Source: Nocardioides alkalitolerans
Lineage (GTDB): Bacteria > Actinomycetota > Actinomycetes > Propionibacteriales > Nocardioidaceae
Assembly: GCA_038184435.1 (NCBI GenBank)
Contig: CP116227.1
Location: 3,687,501-3,751,500, forward strand
Direction of reading: 5' to 3'
DNA length: 64,000 nucleotides
Part shown: positions 1 through 9,162 of the stretch, piece by piece
Layout of the letters: every line of letters begins with the position of its first letter
Position numbering within the stretch: the stretch's first letter is position 1
The notes under the pieces: generated by a model
The model's input: the letters and a program-made list of their open reading frames with translations, nothing else
Databases searched by the model: none
Told to the model about the DNA's origin: nothing
Translations under genes and position numbers: made by a program

Positions 1-746
1 CCGGTGGTGCGGGCCGCGACGTACGCCTCGTCCACGGCACCCGCCGCCACCACGAGATGGAGGACGCCGAGCGCCAGCGCGAGGTCGGTGCCGGGCACCG
101 GGGCGAGGTGGAGGTCGGACCGCTCCGCGGTCGGCGTACGCCGCGGGTCGACCACGACGACCTGCCCGCCCCGGGCGCGCAACCGGTCGAGGTGGCGTGC
201 TGCCGGGGGCGCGGTCTCCGCCAGGTTGGAGCCGGCGAGCACGACCACGTCGGCCTTCTCGACGTCGGCCAGGGGGAAGGGCAGCCCGCGGTCGAGCCCG
301 AGCGCCCGGAGGCCCGCAGAGGCGGCCGAGCTCATGCACCACCGGCCGTTGTAGTCGATCTGGCTCGTGCCCAGCGCCACCCGGGCGAACTTGCCCAGGG
401 CATAGGCCTTCTCGTTGGTGAGTCCCCCCGCACCGAACACGGCGACGCCGTCGGCGCCGTGCTCGGTGCGGACCCGGGAGAGCTCGGAGGCGACGAGGTC
501 GAGGGCCTCGTCCCAGGTGGCGGCCCGCAGCTCGCCGCGCGAGCCGTCGGCCGTGCGGTCCCGCACGAGCGGGGTGGTCAGCCGCTCGCGGTGGCCGCGC
601 AGACCGGTGCTCGTCCAGCCCTTGCGGCACAGGGCACCCTCGTTGACCGGGAACGTCGCCCACGGCTCGACCGTGAGGGCGCGGCCCTCGCGGACGAGCG
701 TCATGCCGCACTGCAGGGAGCAGTAGGGGCAGTGGGTGGTGGTCAA
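1..746 (-). CDS. Molybdopterin-dependent assimilatory nitrate reductase, N-terminal part
   Basis: The 5' part of a molybdopterin oxidoreductase; the gene runs off the window edge. Translating the minus strand from a TTG at 746 gives an N-terminal [4Fe-4S] motif with Cys6, Cys9, Cys13 and Cys40 (CPYCSLQCGM ... GALCRKG), then the typical molybdopterin domain start (RHRERLTTPLVR-like stretch, WDEALD, YNGRWCMSSA, VVLAGSNLAET). This is the architecture of NarB/NasC-type cytoplasmic nitrate reductases and periplasmic formate dehydrogenases; the adjacent nitrate transporter favours assimilatory nitrate reductase. No Tat signal is visible, which also fits a cytoplasmic enzyme. The TTG has a GGAG ribosome site about 8 bases upstream. 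The gene follows the transporter by 47 bases on the same strand, so the two are probably co-transcribed. Confidence 0.85.
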   Translation of the reverse strand, partial: MTTTHCPYCSLQCGMTLVREGRALTVEPWATFPVNEGALCRKGWTSTGLRGHRERLTTPLVRDRTADGSRGELRAATWDEALDLVASELSRVRTEHGADGVAVFGAGGLTNEKAYALGKFARVALGTSQIDYNGRWCMSSAASAGLRALGLDRGLPFPLADVEKADVVVLAGSNLAETAPPAARHLDRLRARGGQVVVVDPRRTPTAERSDLHLAPVPGTDLALALGVLHLVVAAGAVDEAYVAARTT

Positions 747-793
747 CGGGTTCTCCGGTCTCTCGGGGCGGGGCGGGGCGGTGGGTGGTGGGC

Positions 794-2299
794 TCAGACG
801 TGTGCGGCGAGGCGGCCGCGGCGGAGGTAGACGCCGTAGGTCACGGCCGTGCAGAGCACGTAGTAGGCCGCGAAGACCAGGAACGCGCCCTTGGTGGCGG
901 ACAGCGGGTCGGCGACCCACGGTGCGCTGAAGGCGAGCGGGATGAGGAAGCCGCCGATCGCGCCGATCGCGCCGATGACGCCGAGGGCCGCGGAGGCCTG
1001 CTTGCCGGCCGCCGTCAGGGCCCCGGTGCGCTCGGGGGAGCCCGCGGGCGTGGTCGACTCGGCCCGACGACGCCAGATCGCGGGGATCATCTTGTAGGTC
1101 GAGCCGTTGCCGATGCCGGTGCAGGCGAACACGAGGAGGAAGAACCCGAGGAAGAGCGGGAACAGGCTCTCGTTCTCCGTCGCGATCGCCGGGTCGGCGG
1201 TCGGGTTCGGCGTGAGCTGGAAGACGGTCCAGAGCACGGCGAGGGTGCCGACGGTGAGCCCGAGGAACGCGAGCAGCGTGATCCGCGCACCGCCGTACCG
1301 GTCGGCGAGCCAGCCGCCCACGGGCCGCGCCACGGAGCCGACGCCGGCGCCGAGGAACGCGTAGTAGGCGAAGAAGATGCCCGTGCCGAGGGGGGCGGGC
1401 TCCGGCACCCAGAAGTTCAGCTTGATGAGCAGCGGCATCGCGGCGGAGTAGCCGATGAACGAGCCGAAGGTGCCGATGTAGAGCACCGCCATGATCCAGG
1501 TGTGCGGCTCCTTGACGACCCGCAGCTGCTCGCGGGGCTTCGCGACCGCCGTGCCGAGGTTGTCCATCCACAGCCAGGCCGCGACGGTGGCCGCGACGGC
1601 GAGGCCCGCGTAGAGCAGCGCCGCGCGCTCCAGGTGGATGCCGCCCTCGGACGCCTTCACCAGGCCGAAGATGCCCGCGCCGCCGACGACGACCGGCAGC
1701 AGCAGCTGGATCAGCGCGACGCCGAGGTTGCCGCCCGCGGCGTTGAGGCCGAGCGCGGCGCCCTTCTTCGCGGTCGGGTAGAAGTAGTTGATGTTGGCCA
1801 TCGAGCTGGCGAAGTTGCCGCCGCCGAAGCCGGCGGTGGCGGCGATGACGCAGAAGACCCAGTACGGCGTGCCCTCGTTGGTGACCGCCGCGGCGAAGCC
1901 GAGCGTCGGCACCAGCAGCAGCGCCGCCGAGACGATCGTCCAGTTGCGGCCGCCGAACAGCCCGACCGCGAAGGTGTAGGGGATCCGCAGCAGCGAGCCC
2001 ACCAGGTTGGGGATGGCCACCAGCAGGAACAGCTGCTGAGGGGAGAACGCGAAGCCCATCGCCACCAGGTAGGCCGAGCTCACGCTCCAGATCAGCCACA
2101 CCGAGAAGCCCAGGTGCTCCGCGAAGATGGACCAGAGGAGGTTGCGGCGGGCGACGGGCTGGCCCGTCTCGGCCCAGAACTGCTCGTCCTCGGGGCGCCA
2201 GTCGTCGATCCAACGGCGCGTGCGGCGAGGACGCTGCGTCGTCGCAGCGTCGTGCCTCGTCTCGGTGCCCGACCCGGGCTGGGGAGCGGTGATGGTCAC
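794..2299 (-). CDS. narK: NarK/NasA-type nitrate/nitrite MFS transporter
   Basis: A 501-residue major facilitator of the nitrate/nitrite porter family. Residues 1-45 are a polar N-terminal tail (RRWIDDWRPEDEQFW), followed by about 12 membrane segments. The family signature is clear: GFGGGNFASSMANINYFYP in TM5 followed by a Gly-rich helix (GLNAAGGNLG). It imports nitrate, or exchanges nitrate and nitrite, across the cytoplasmic membrane and feeds the reductase encoded 47 bases downstream. The ATG start is followed by a Pro/Thr-rich tail typical of actinobacterial homologues. The 165 bases upstream, up to the tRNA gene, hold GTGAC and GAAAC-like blocks (minus strand, about 2344-2372) that recall GlnR half-sites, but the spacing does not match and I do not call a site. 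Confidence 0.93.
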   Translation of the reverse strand: MTITAPQPGSGTETRHDAATTQRPRRTRRWIDDWRPEDEQFWAETGQPVARRNLLWSIFAEHLGFSVWLIWSVSSAYLVAMGFAFSPQQLFLLVAIPNLVGSLLRIPYTFAVGLFGGRNWTIVSAALLLVPTLGFAAAVTNEGTPYWVFCVIAATAGFGGGNFASSMANINYFYPTAKKGAALGLNAAGGNLGVALIQLLLPVVVGGAGIFGLVKASEGGIHLERAALLYAGLAVAATVAAWLWMDNLGTAVAKPREQLRVVKEPHTWIMAVLYIGTFGSFIGYSAAMPLLIKLNFWVPEPAPLGTGIFFAYYAFLGAGVGSVARPVGGWLADRYGGARITLLAFLGLTVGTLAVLWTVFQLTPNPTADPAIATENESLFPLFLGFFLLVFACTGIGNGSTYKMIPAIWRRRAESTTPAGSPERTGALTAAGKQASAALGVIGAIGAIGGFLIPLAFSAPWVADPLSATKGAFLVFAAYYVLCTAVTYGVYLRRGRLAAHV

Positions 2300-2464
2300 G
2301 GGGAGGAGCCTGGGTCGCGCGTGTTACGCCGGCCGGGGTCCGTGTTTCACGCTCGCGTCACTTTTCGCTCACGGCCTCACAAGGCCAGCGGCGGGACAAG
2401 TCGATTTCGTCTGGCGCGGAGCGTCGGCTATGGTTTCCGGGTTGCTCGTTCAGGCGGGCAACGA

Positions 2465-2537
2465 GCGCCCGTAGCTCAACGGATAGAGCATCTGACTACG
2501 GATCAGAAGGTTTGGGGTTCGAATCCCTACGGGCGCG
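2465..2537 (+). tRNA. tRNA-Arg (anticodon ACG)
   Basis: A 73-nucleotide cloverleaf can be folded by eye. The acceptor stem GCGCCCG (2465-2471) pairs with CGGGCGC (2530-2536). The anticodon stem TCTGA/TCAGA encloses the loop CTACGGA, so the anticodon is ACG (read as ICG after deamination). The T-arm carries GGTTCGAATCC. CCA is not encoded. It stands alone, transcribed toward the terminator at 2548. Confidence 0.96.
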
Positions 2538-2547
2538 CAGGTCGAGG

Positions 2548-2580
2548 AGCCCGGACATCGCGTCCGGGCTTCTTCCGTTT
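2548..2580 (+). terminator. Rho-independent terminator after the tRNA
   Basis: Perfect 8-bp stem AGCCCGGA (2548-2555) / TCCGGGCT (2563-2570), loop CATCGCG, followed by a T-rich tract ending in TTTT at about 2580. It ends tRNA transcription and abuts the stop codon of the convergent xylulokinase gene, so it probably works in both directions. Confidence 0.8.
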
Positions 2581-3981
2581 TCACGACCACCCCGCCGTCC
2601 GCTCCCGCAGCTCGCCGTACCGCTCGCGCACCTGCGGCGTCGCTGCCGCCTCGAGCACCCGGTTCCCGGCGGGCGCCGGCCACGCCGGGGGCGTCGCCGT
2701 GCCGGCCAGGGCCCAGGCGGCCTGCCGGGCGGCGCCGAGCGCGACGTACTCCTGCTGGGGCGGCAGCTCGACGGGCCGTCCGAGCACCGCGGGCAGGATC
2801 TCCTGGACGGCCGCGCTGCGGGCGGCGCCGCCGACGACGAGCACACGGCGCACCTCGGCGCCGAGCAGCGTCGTGAGGTGGTCGAGGGCGTCGGCGAGCG
2901 AGCAGGCGAGGGCCTCGTAGGCCGCGCGGGCGAGGTCGGCGCGCGTCGTGGCGGGGGACAGGCCGGTCCACGTGCCCCGGGCGCGCGGGCGGTCGGGGGT
3001 GCGCTCGCCGCCGTAGTAGGGGAGCAGCACCACGCCGCCGGCCCCGGGCTCGGCGCTGAGCGCGAGCTCCGCGAGGCCGTCGTGGTCGACGCCGAGCCAC
3101 CGGGCCTGGTGGTCGAGCACCTGCGCGGCGTTGAGCGTCACCGACATCGGCAGGTAGTGCCCGGTCGCGTCCGCGAAGCCCGTGACCAGACCGGACGGGT
3201 CGGCGACGGGGTCCACGACGACCATCGAGGCCACCCCGGACGTGCCGATGGAGAGCAGCGCGTCACCGGGCTCGAGGCCGAGGCCGAGGGCGGCGGCCAT
3301 GTTGTCGCCGGTGCCGCCGGCCAGCACGGCCCCGCTGCGCGTCGTGCCCGCGCTCGCGCCGTCGGGGACGACGGCGGGGAGGTCGGCGTCGCGTCCGAGG
3401 GCCGAGCGCAGGAGGTCGGGGGCCCAGGCTCCGGTTCCCCCGGCGGCGCTGGGCGAGTAGTAGCCCGTGCCCGAGGCGTCGCCGCGGTCGGTGAACGCCG
3501 GCGTGCCGGGCGCGGCGAGGTGCCCCGCCACGTAGTCGTGGGGGAGCAGCACGCGCTCGACGCGGGCGGCCGCGTCGGGCTCGTGGTCGCGCAGCCAGCG
3601 CAGCTTGGTGACCGTGAACGACGGCACCAGCACGCTGCCGACGAGCTCGGCGCAGCGCTGCGGGCCGCCCCACTCGGCGACGAGGTCCCGCGCCGCGTCG
3701 GCGGAGCGGGTGTCGTTCCAGAGCAGCGCGTCCCGCACCGGGCGGCCGGCTGCGTCGAGCGCCACCATCCCGTGCTGCTGCCCGCCGACGCCGACGGCCG
3801 CGGCCGACCCGAGCAGGTCGTGCGTGGCCTCGTCGACGGCGTCGCACCAGTGCCGCGGGTCGACCTCCGTCCCCGGCGGGTGCGCCGCGCGGGCCTCGGC
3901 GAGCACCGTGCCGTCGTCCCCGTCGACCAGCAGCGCCTTGGTCGCCTGCGTCGACGAGTCGACGCCCAACACCTGGGCCAT
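2581..3981 (-). CDS. xylB: Xylulokinase (FGGY carbohydrate kinase)
   Basis: A 466-residue FGGY-family kinase; phosphorylates D-xylulose to xylulose 5-phosphate in the cytoplasm. The N-terminal phosphate-binding start VLGVDSSTQATKALLVD, the substrate-loop QQHGMVALD and LLWNDTRS, and the C-terminal ATP-binding GGAARS are all as in XylB. The open frame extends to 4086, but the ATG at 3981 is preferred: it has a GGAGGAAGG ribosome site and starts exactly at the conserved N-terminus. It is divergent from the ROK regulator and the ABC importer/xylose isomerase operon, sharing a 119-base intergenic region with operator-like repeats. Another FGGY sugar specificity is possible, but xylA in the same locus supports xylulose. 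Confidence 0.9.
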   Translation of the reverse strand: MAQVLGVDSSTQATKALLVDGDDGTVLAEARAAHPPGTEVDPRHWCDAVDEATHDLLGSAAAVGVGGQQHGMVALDAAGRPVRDALLWNDTRSADAARDLVAEWGGPQRCAELVGSVLVPSFTVTKLRWLRDHEPDAAARVERVLLPHDYVAGHLAAPGTPAFTDRGDASGTGYYSPSAAGGTGAWAPDLLRSALGRDADLPAVVPDGASAGTTRSGAVLAGGTGDNMAAALGLGLEPGDALLSIGTSGVASMVVVDPVADPSGLVTGFADATGHYLPMSVTLNAAQVLDHQARWLGVDHDGLAELALSAEPGAGGVVLLPYYGGERTPDRPRARGTWTGLSPATTRADLARAAYEALACSLADALDHLTTLLGAEVRRVLVVGGAARSAAVQEILPAVLGRPVELPPQQEYVALGAARQAAWALAGTATPPAWPAPAGNRVLEAAATPQVRERYGELRERTAGWS

Positions 3982-4021
3982 CCGGCCCCCTTCCTCCTGC
4001 GGTCGACTTCCCGCGAGGTGC

Positions 4022-4073
4022 TTGACGCGCCGTCGGGGTGTCATTAGTTTGTCGCCCCAACGTACTAGTTTCG
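4022..4073 (+). promoter_or_regulatory. Promoter with paired TAGTTT repeats, probable ROK operator
   Basis: A -35 box TTGACG (4022-4027), a 17-base spacer and a -10 box TAGTTT (4045-4050) face the ROK/ABC operon. TAGTTT recurs at 4066-4071, exactly 21 bases (two helical turns) downstream, each copy followed by similar bases (GTCG / CGTG). A dimeric ROK repressor binding both copies would cover -10 and +1. The box elements are seen; the repressor assignment is inference from position between xylB and the ROK gene. Confidence 0.5.
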
Positions 4074-4100
4074 TGATGCAGGTCACAAGAAGGAGATCCG

Positions 4101-5372
4101 ATGTCGCCTCGCTCGAGCGGCCTCCGAGGGGGTGCCGGCACGGCCGACCAGGCCGTGGTCCGCCGCCACAACCTCGCGCTCGTGCTCGAGCACCTCCGTC
4201 TCCACGGCTCGCGCTCGCGGGCCCGGGTCGCGGCGGAGACGGGTCTCAACAAGGCGACCGTGTCGAGCCTGGTGAGCGAGCTGCTCGGTCGCGGCCTCGT
4301 CACCGAGGGGGCGGTCGAGCGGGGCGGGGTCGGGCGCCCGGGCCTGGTCATCGACCTCGACGGGTCGACGTACGCCGCGATCGGCGCCGAGGTGAACATC
4401 GACTACCTGTCGGTCATCGTCTCCAGCCTCCGCGGCGACGTCGTCGCCGAGCAGCGGGTGCCCTTCGACACCGCCGCGAGCGACCCGCGCGACGCCCTCG
4501 AGCGTCTCGCCGGGCTGGTGCGCGACGCCCTGGCGACGGCCGGACCGGCGGCGCCGGTCGGCCTCACCGTCGCCGTCCCCGGCATCGTCGAGTCCGCGAC
4601 CGGACGGCTCGTGAAGGCCGTCAACCTCGGCTGGCGCGACACCCCGGTCGTCGACCTGCTCGTCGAGCTCCTCGGCGGCCCCGGCTACCCCGTCGTGCTC
4701 GACAACGAGGCCAATCTCGCCGCGCTCGCCGAGATCGAGGCCCGCGGCGGCGCGGCCGGGCGGGACCTCCTCCTGCTCACCGGTGGCGTGGGCGTCGGTG
4801 GCGGCATCGTCGCCGACGGCCACCTCCTGCGCGGCGCCCGCGGCTTCGCCGGCGAGATCGGTCACCTGCAGGTCGACCGCAACGGTCTCGACTGCGGCTG
4901 CGGACGCCGGGGTTGCTGGGAGACCGTCGCCGGCCTGGGCGCGCTGCTGCGGCGCGCGGCCGACGAGGGCGACCCGGTGCGCGACCCCAACGTGGACCTC
5001 CTGGGCCGGCTCGGCGAGGTGCGCCGGCGGGCCGAGGACGGCGACCAGCGCACCCTCGCCGCGATCGACGCCACCGCCACCTGGCTGGTCTCCGGGGCCG
5101 CGAGCCTCGTCAACGTCTTCAACCCCGACGTCGTGGTCCTCGGGGGCTACTTCGCCGTGCTGTCCCGTTGGTACGTCCCCCGTCTCCAGCAGGGCCTCGC
5201 CGAGCAGGTCCACGCCCCCGACGCCGGCGGTTGCCGCGTCGAGGTCTCGACCCTCGGGTTCGCCGCCGCCATGCGCGGGGCCGCCCACCAGGCCGCGCTC
5301 GCGGTGCTGGAGGACCCCGTCGCCCTCCCCTTCCTCGACGCCACCGACGAGTCCACCGGAGTGCCCACGTGA
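4101..5372 (+). CDS. ROK-family transcriptional repressor (XylR-like)
   Basis: A 423-residue ROK repressor. Residues about 20-85 form a winged helix-turn-helix (RARVAAETGLNKATVSSLVSEL); the rest is the sugar-kinase-like ROK domain with DNEANLAALAE, GGVGVGGGIV and the zinc-binding signature CGCGRRGCWE at about 268-277. Members repress sugar operons and release DNA when the sugar binds. It is divergent from xylB and is the first gene of an operon: the next gene starts inside its stop codon (GTGA). The ATG has a strong AAGGAG site. A role as xylose-responsive repressor is inferred from the neighbours. Confidence 0.9.
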   Translation: MSPRSSGLRGGAGTADQAVVRRHNLALVLEHLRLHGSRSRARVAAETGLNKATVSSLVSELLGRGLVTEGAVERGGVGRPGLVIDLDGSTYAAIGAEVNIDYLSVIVSSLRGDVVAEQRVPFDTAASDPRDALERLAGLVRDALATAGPAAPVGLTVAVPGIVESATGRLVKAVNLGWRDTPVVDLLVELLGGPGYPVVLDNEANLAALAEIEARGGAAGRDLLLLTGGVGVGGGIVADGHLLRGARGFAGEIGHLQVDRNGLDCGCGRRGCWETVAGLGALLRRAADEGDPVRDPNVDLLGRLGEVRRRAEDGDQRTLAAIDATATWLVSGAASLVNVFNPDVVVLGGYFAVLSRWYVPRLQQGLAEQVHAPDAGGCRVEVSTLGFAAAMRGAAHQAALAVLEDPVALPFLDATDESTGVPT

Positions 5373-6907
5373 CCGACGACCACCGCGGCACCGTGCCGCC
5401 CGAGACGCTGCTGGAGCTGCGCGGCATCGTGAAGCAGTTCCCGGGGGTGCGCGCCCTCGACGGCGTCGACCTCGAGGTGCGCGCCGGCGAGGTGCACTGC
5501 CTGCTCGGCCAGAACGGCGCCGGCAAGTCGACGCTCATCAAGACCGTCGCCGGGGTCAACCAGCCTGACGAGGGCTCGCTGCGCTGGCTCGGCGAGGAGG
5601 TGCGGTTCCCGACGCCGCAGGCCGCCATCAAGGCGGGCATCGCGACGATCTACCAGGAGCTCGACTTCGTCTCCGACCTGACGGTCGCGGAGAACATCTT
5701 CCTCGGCCACGAGCGCTCCACGGGCGGCTTCCTGCAGCGGGCGCGCGCCAACCACGAGGCGACCGCGCTGCTCACCCGCCTCGGCCACGGCGACATCGCG
5801 CCGACGCGCCGGATGGGCTCGCTGTCGCCGGCGGCGCAGCAGATCGTCTCGATGGCCCGCGCCCTGTCCCACGAGACGCGGGTGCTGGTGCTCGACGAGC
5901 CGTCCGCGGTGCTCGACCAGGAGGAGGTGCGCAACCTCTTCCGCGTCGTGCGCGGCCTCGTCGCCGAGGGGGTCGGGGTCGTCTACATCTCCCACCGCCT
6001 CGAGGAGATCCGGGAGATCGGCGACCGGATCACCGTGCTCAAGGACGGCCGCACCGTCGCGACGGGCCTGGCGGTCGCCGCCACCCCGACGAGCGAGCTG
6101 ATCCGCCTGATGACGGGCCGTGCGATCGAGTACGTCTTCCCCGAGCGCACCGTCGCCCCGCCCGACGACGACCGCCCGCCCGTGCTCGAGGTCGACGGCC
6201 TCGCTCAGGCGGGGGTCTTCGAGGACGTCTCCTTCACGGTCCGCGCCGGCGAGATCGTGGGGCTCACCGGCCTCGTGGGGGCGGGCCGGTCCGAGATCCT
6301 GGAGGCCGTGTACGGCGCGCGTCGACCCACCCGGGGCGAGGTCCGGGTCGACGGACGCCGGCTGCGCCGCGGGTCGGTGGACCGCGCCGTACGCGCCGGG
6401 ATGGGCCTGTGCCCGGAGGAGCGCAAGAGCCAGGGCCTCCTGCTCGACGAGGCCGTCTCGCGCAACATCACCGTCTCGTCGATGGGGCGCTTCGCGCGGG
6501 CCGGGTTCCTCGACGAGCCGCGCGAGCGCCGCGCGGCGGAGAAGCTCACCACCAGCCTCGACGTGCGTCCCACCGGCGTCACCCGCGCCGTGCGCACGCT
6601 GTCGGGCGGCAATCAGCAGAAGGTCGTGCTGGCTCGCTGGCTGATGCGTGAGTGCCGGGTGCTGCTGCTCGACGAGCCCACCCGCGGGGTCGACGTCGGC
6701 GCCCGCGCGGAGATCTACCGCCTGGTCCGCGACCTCGCCGACGTCGGCGTGGCCGTCGTCGTCGTCTCCAGCGAGATCGAGGAGGTGCTCGGGCTCTCGG
6801 ACCGGGTCCTCGTCGTGCGGGAGGGGCGCGTGGTCCACAGCGCACCGGCAGCCGACCTCGACGAGTCCCAGGTCCTCGACCTGGTCATGGAAGGAAGAGC
6901 AGCATGA
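5369..6907 (+). CDS. Sugar ABC transporter ATP-binding protein (RbsA/XylG type)
   Basis: A 512-residue double ATPase energising sugar uptake. The first half has Walker A GQNGAGKST (residues 47-55), the degenerate signature LSPAAQQ and Walker B LVLDEPSAVL. The second half has the family's altered Walker A (GLVGAGRSE), the signature LSGGNQQKV and LLLDEPTRGVDVGA. This asymmetric pair is characteristic of the ribose/xylose/galactose importer class. The GTG start at 5369 overlaps the ROK stop codon and the gene ends in ATGA with the permease, so translation is coupled. A longer open frame upstream is only a shadow of the ROK gene. Confidence 0.93.
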   Translation: MTDDHRGTVPPETLLELRGIVKQFPGVRALDGVDLEVRAGEVHCLLGQNGAGKSTLIKTVAGVNQPDEGSLRWLGEEVRFPTPQAAIKAGIATIYQELDFVSDLTVAENIFLGHERSTGGFLQRARANHEATALLTRLGHGDIAPTRRMGSLSPAAQQIVSMARALSHETRVLVLDEPSAVLDQEEVRNLFRVVRGLVAEGVGVVYISHRLEEIREIGDRITVLKDGRTVATGLAVAATPTSELIRLMTGRAIEYVFPERTVAPPDDDRPPVLEVDGLAQAGVFEDVSFTVRAGEIVGLTGLVGAGRSEILEAVYGARRPTRGEVRVDGRRLRRGSVDRAVRAGMGLCPEERKSQGLLLDEAVSRNITVSSMGRFARAGFLDEPRERRAAEKLTTSLDVRPTGVTRAVRTLSGGNQQKVVLARWLMRECRVLLLDEPTRGVDVGARAEIYRLVRDLADVGVAVVVVSSEIEEVLGLSDRVLVVREGRVVHSAPAADLDESQVLDLVMEGRAA

Positions 6908-7959
6908 CCGAGAGCTCCACCGGCGTCGCGGCGCCGCTCACGAAGGCCCCCGCGGCCGACCCGCCGCCGTCCCGGGGACGCTCCACGTCCCCGCTCGCCG
7001 CGCTCACCGGCTCCGGGGTCGGTCGCAACCTCGGCCTCGTCGTCGCCCTGCTCATCCTCTGCGGCGTGGGTGCGGCGACGGCGGGCGAGCGCTTCGCCGA
7101 CCTCGACAACGCCCTCACCATCCTGCGGCTCGCCGCGGCGGTCGGCGTGGTCAGCATCGGCATGACCTTCGTCATCACCGGCGGTGGCATCGACCTGTCG
7201 GTCGGCGCGATCCTCGCCCTGTCGTCGGTGTGGTGCACCACCGTGGCCACGCAGACGATGGCCAACGACGTGCACTGGGTGACGATGGTGATCGCCGCGG
7301 TCGCGGTCGGCGCCGGCTGCGGCCTGGTCAACGGCGTCCTCATCGCGTACGGCGGGGTGGTGCCCTTCATCGCCACCCTCGCGATGCTGGCGAGCGCCCG
7401 GGGCCTGGCGGAGATTCTCTCCAACCGTCGCACCCAGATCGTCGACGTCCCCGGCTTCGACGCCTTCTTCGGCGCGGAGGTGCTGGGCGTCGAGGTGCCC
7501 GTGCTGCTCTTCGTGCTGGTCGCGATCATCGGCTGGGTGCTGCTCAACCGCACCACCTTCGGCCGCCGCACCGTCGCCGTCGGCGGCAACCCCGAGGCGG
7601 CGCGGTTGGCGGGCATCAACGTCAAGCGGCACACCCTGATGCTCTACGTGCTGCTCGGCGTCTGCTGCGGCATCGCCGCGCTCATGCTCATCGCGCGCAC
7701 CAGCACCGGCAGCTCCACCCACGGCATGCTCTACGAGCTCGACGCCATCGCGGCCGTCGTCATCGGCGGCACGCTGCTCGCCGGCGGCCGCGGCACGATC
7801 GTCGGCACCGTGCTCGGCGTCCTCATCTTCACGACCCTCACGAACGTCTTCACGCTCAACAACCGCTCCATCTCGGAACAGGCCCTGCTCAAGGGGGCGA
7901 TCATCGTGGTCGCCGTGCTCCTGCAGCAGCGCTTCGCCCGGCGCAGCGACTCCAGCTGA
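6904..7959 (+). CDS. Sugar ABC transporter permease (RbsC/XylH type)
   Basis: A 351-residue polytopic permease of the BPD-transporter-like family used by RbsABC and XylFGH systems. After a polar tail of about 38 residues there are roughly ten membrane segments. The family hallmarks VITGGGIDLSVG (near residue 95), FGRRTVAVGGNPEAARLAGI and IAAVVIGGTLLAGGRGT are present. It forms the membrane channel for the ATPase and binding lipoprotein encoded on either side. The ATG overlaps the ATPase stop by four bases. Confidence 0.93.
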   Translation: MTESSTGVAAPLTKAPAADPPPSRGRSTSPLAALTGSGVGRNLGLVVALLILCGVGAATAGERFADLDNALTILRLAAAVGVVSIGMTFVITGGGIDLSVGAILALSSVWCTTVATQTMANDVHWVTMVIAAVAVGAGCGLVNGVLIAYGGVVPFIATLAMLASARGLAEILSNRRTQIVDVPGFDAFFGAEVLGVEVPVLLFVLVAIIGWVLLNRTTFGRRTVAVGGNPEAARLAGINVKRHTLMLYVLLGVCCGIAALMLIARTSTGSSTHGMLYELDAIAAVVIGGTLLAGGRGTIVGTVLGVLIFTTLTNVFTLNNRSISEQALLKGAIIVVAVLLQQRFARRSDSS

Positions 7960-8103
7960 CGCCGCGGCTGCCCCGCCGCCCACCACCGCCGCCCACCACC
8001 ACCAACCGCCAGCCCCGCGGGCCGTCCCGACGACGGTCCGACGGCACCCCCTTGCCTCATCCGGCTCCTCTCGGGCTCAACGACGAACCACCAGGAGAAG
8101 ACC

Positions 8104-9162
8104 ATGCGCACCACCACCGCCCTCCGCGGACGGCTCGCCGTCGCCGCCACCGCCGGCCTGCTCGTCGTCGGCCTGGCCGCCTGCACCGGCAACGACACCA
8201 GCTCCGGCAACGACAACCTGCGCGGCGGCACCGACGGGGCCGCCGAGGGCTCGAACGACGAGGAGGGCGACACCGTCGTCATCGGCTTCTCGGCGCCGGC
8301 CGCCGACCACGGCTGGATGGCCTCCATCACCGAGTCGGCCCAGGTCGTCGCGGACAGCTACGGCGACGTCGAGCTCCGCATCGCCGAGGGCACCAACGAG
8401 GTCAACCTGCAGATCAGCCAGGTCGAGACGTTCATCAACGACGGGGTCGACGCGATCGTGCTGCTGCCCTTCGACGGCGCCGCCCTCACCCCGATCGCCC
8501 TCGAGGCGATGGAGGCCGGCATCCCGGTCATCAACGTCGACCGCGAGTTCAACGACCCCAACGCCGCGCGCGTCACCATCCTCGGCGACAACTACGGCAT
8601 GGGCGTCTCGGCCGGGCAGTACATCTGCTCCGAGCTCGAGGGCCGGGCCGACGCCGTCGTCGCCGAGATCGCCGGCATCGACTCGCTGCCCCTGACGCAG
8701 GACCGCAGCGAGGGATTCGCCGAGGCGCTCGCCGAGTGCGGGCTCGAGGTCTCGAACCGCGTCGCGGCCGACTTCACGGTCGAGGGCGGCGAGCGCGCCG
8801 CGTCCAACCTGCTGCAGGCGGCGCCCGAGATCGACGCCATCTGGAACCACGACGACGACCAGGGGGTCGGCGTGCTCGCCGCCATCGAGAACGCGGGCCG
8901 CGACGAGTTCTTCCTCGTGGGCGGCGCCGGGTCGGCCAACGCGATGCGCTCCATCCAGGCCGGCGACGGCGTGCTGCGCGCCACGGTCGTCTACCCGTCG
9001 ACGCAGGCCGCCGACGCCATCCGCGTCGCGCGCCTGCTCGCCCAGGACAAGGCCATGGCCGACCTCGTCGAGGTCGAGGTGCCCCGCCAGATCCAGCTCT
9101 TCGCCCCCGTCGTCACCGCGGACAACGTCGAGCTCTACCTCGACACCGCGTTCGAGTCGTGA
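8104..9162 (+). CDS. Sugar-binding lipoprotein of the ABC importer (RbsB-like)
   Basis: A 352-residue periplasmic-binding-protein-1 family receptor. A lipoprotein signal ends in the lipobox GLAAC, so Cys27 should be lipidated and anchor the protein outside the membrane. Then come the RbsB-like fold landmarks VVIGFSAPAADHGWMASI, GVDAIVLLPFDG, GIPVINVDREF and AIWNHDDDQGVGVLAAI. It presents the sugar to the 6904-7959 permease. A 144-base gap with a fresh AGGAGA site precedes it, probably allowing higher expression than the membrane parts. Substrate is probably xylose or a related pentose, judged only from xylA and xylB nearby. Confidence 0.92.
   Translation: MRTTTALRGRLAVAATAGLLVVGLAACTGNDTSSGNDNLRGGTDGAAEGSNDEEGDTVVIGFSAPAADHGWMASITESAQVVADSYGDVELRIAEGTNEVNLQISQVETFINDGVDAIVLLPFDGAALTPIALEAMEAGIPVINVDREFNDPNAARVTILGDNYGMGVSAGQYICSELEGRADAVVAEIAGIDSLPLTQDRSEGFAEALAECGLEVSNRVAADFTVEGGERAASNLLQAAPEIDAIWNHDDDQGVGVLAAIENAGRDEFFLVGGAGSANAMRSIQAGDGVLRATVVYPSTQAADAIRVARLLAQDKAMADLVEVEVPRQIQLFAPVVTADNVELYLDTAFES

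Noticed and set aside
2344..2372. GlnR-like half-sites upstream of the nitrate transporter gene
   Set aside because: GTGAC and GAAAC-like blocks are present on the minus strand, but the spacing differs from the known site, so I could not support it.
785..2920. Very long plus-strand frame of 711 codons over the nitrate transporter, tRNA and xylB
   Set aside because: It is antisense to a clear transporter and crosses a tRNA gene; long shadow frames are normal in GC-rich DNA.
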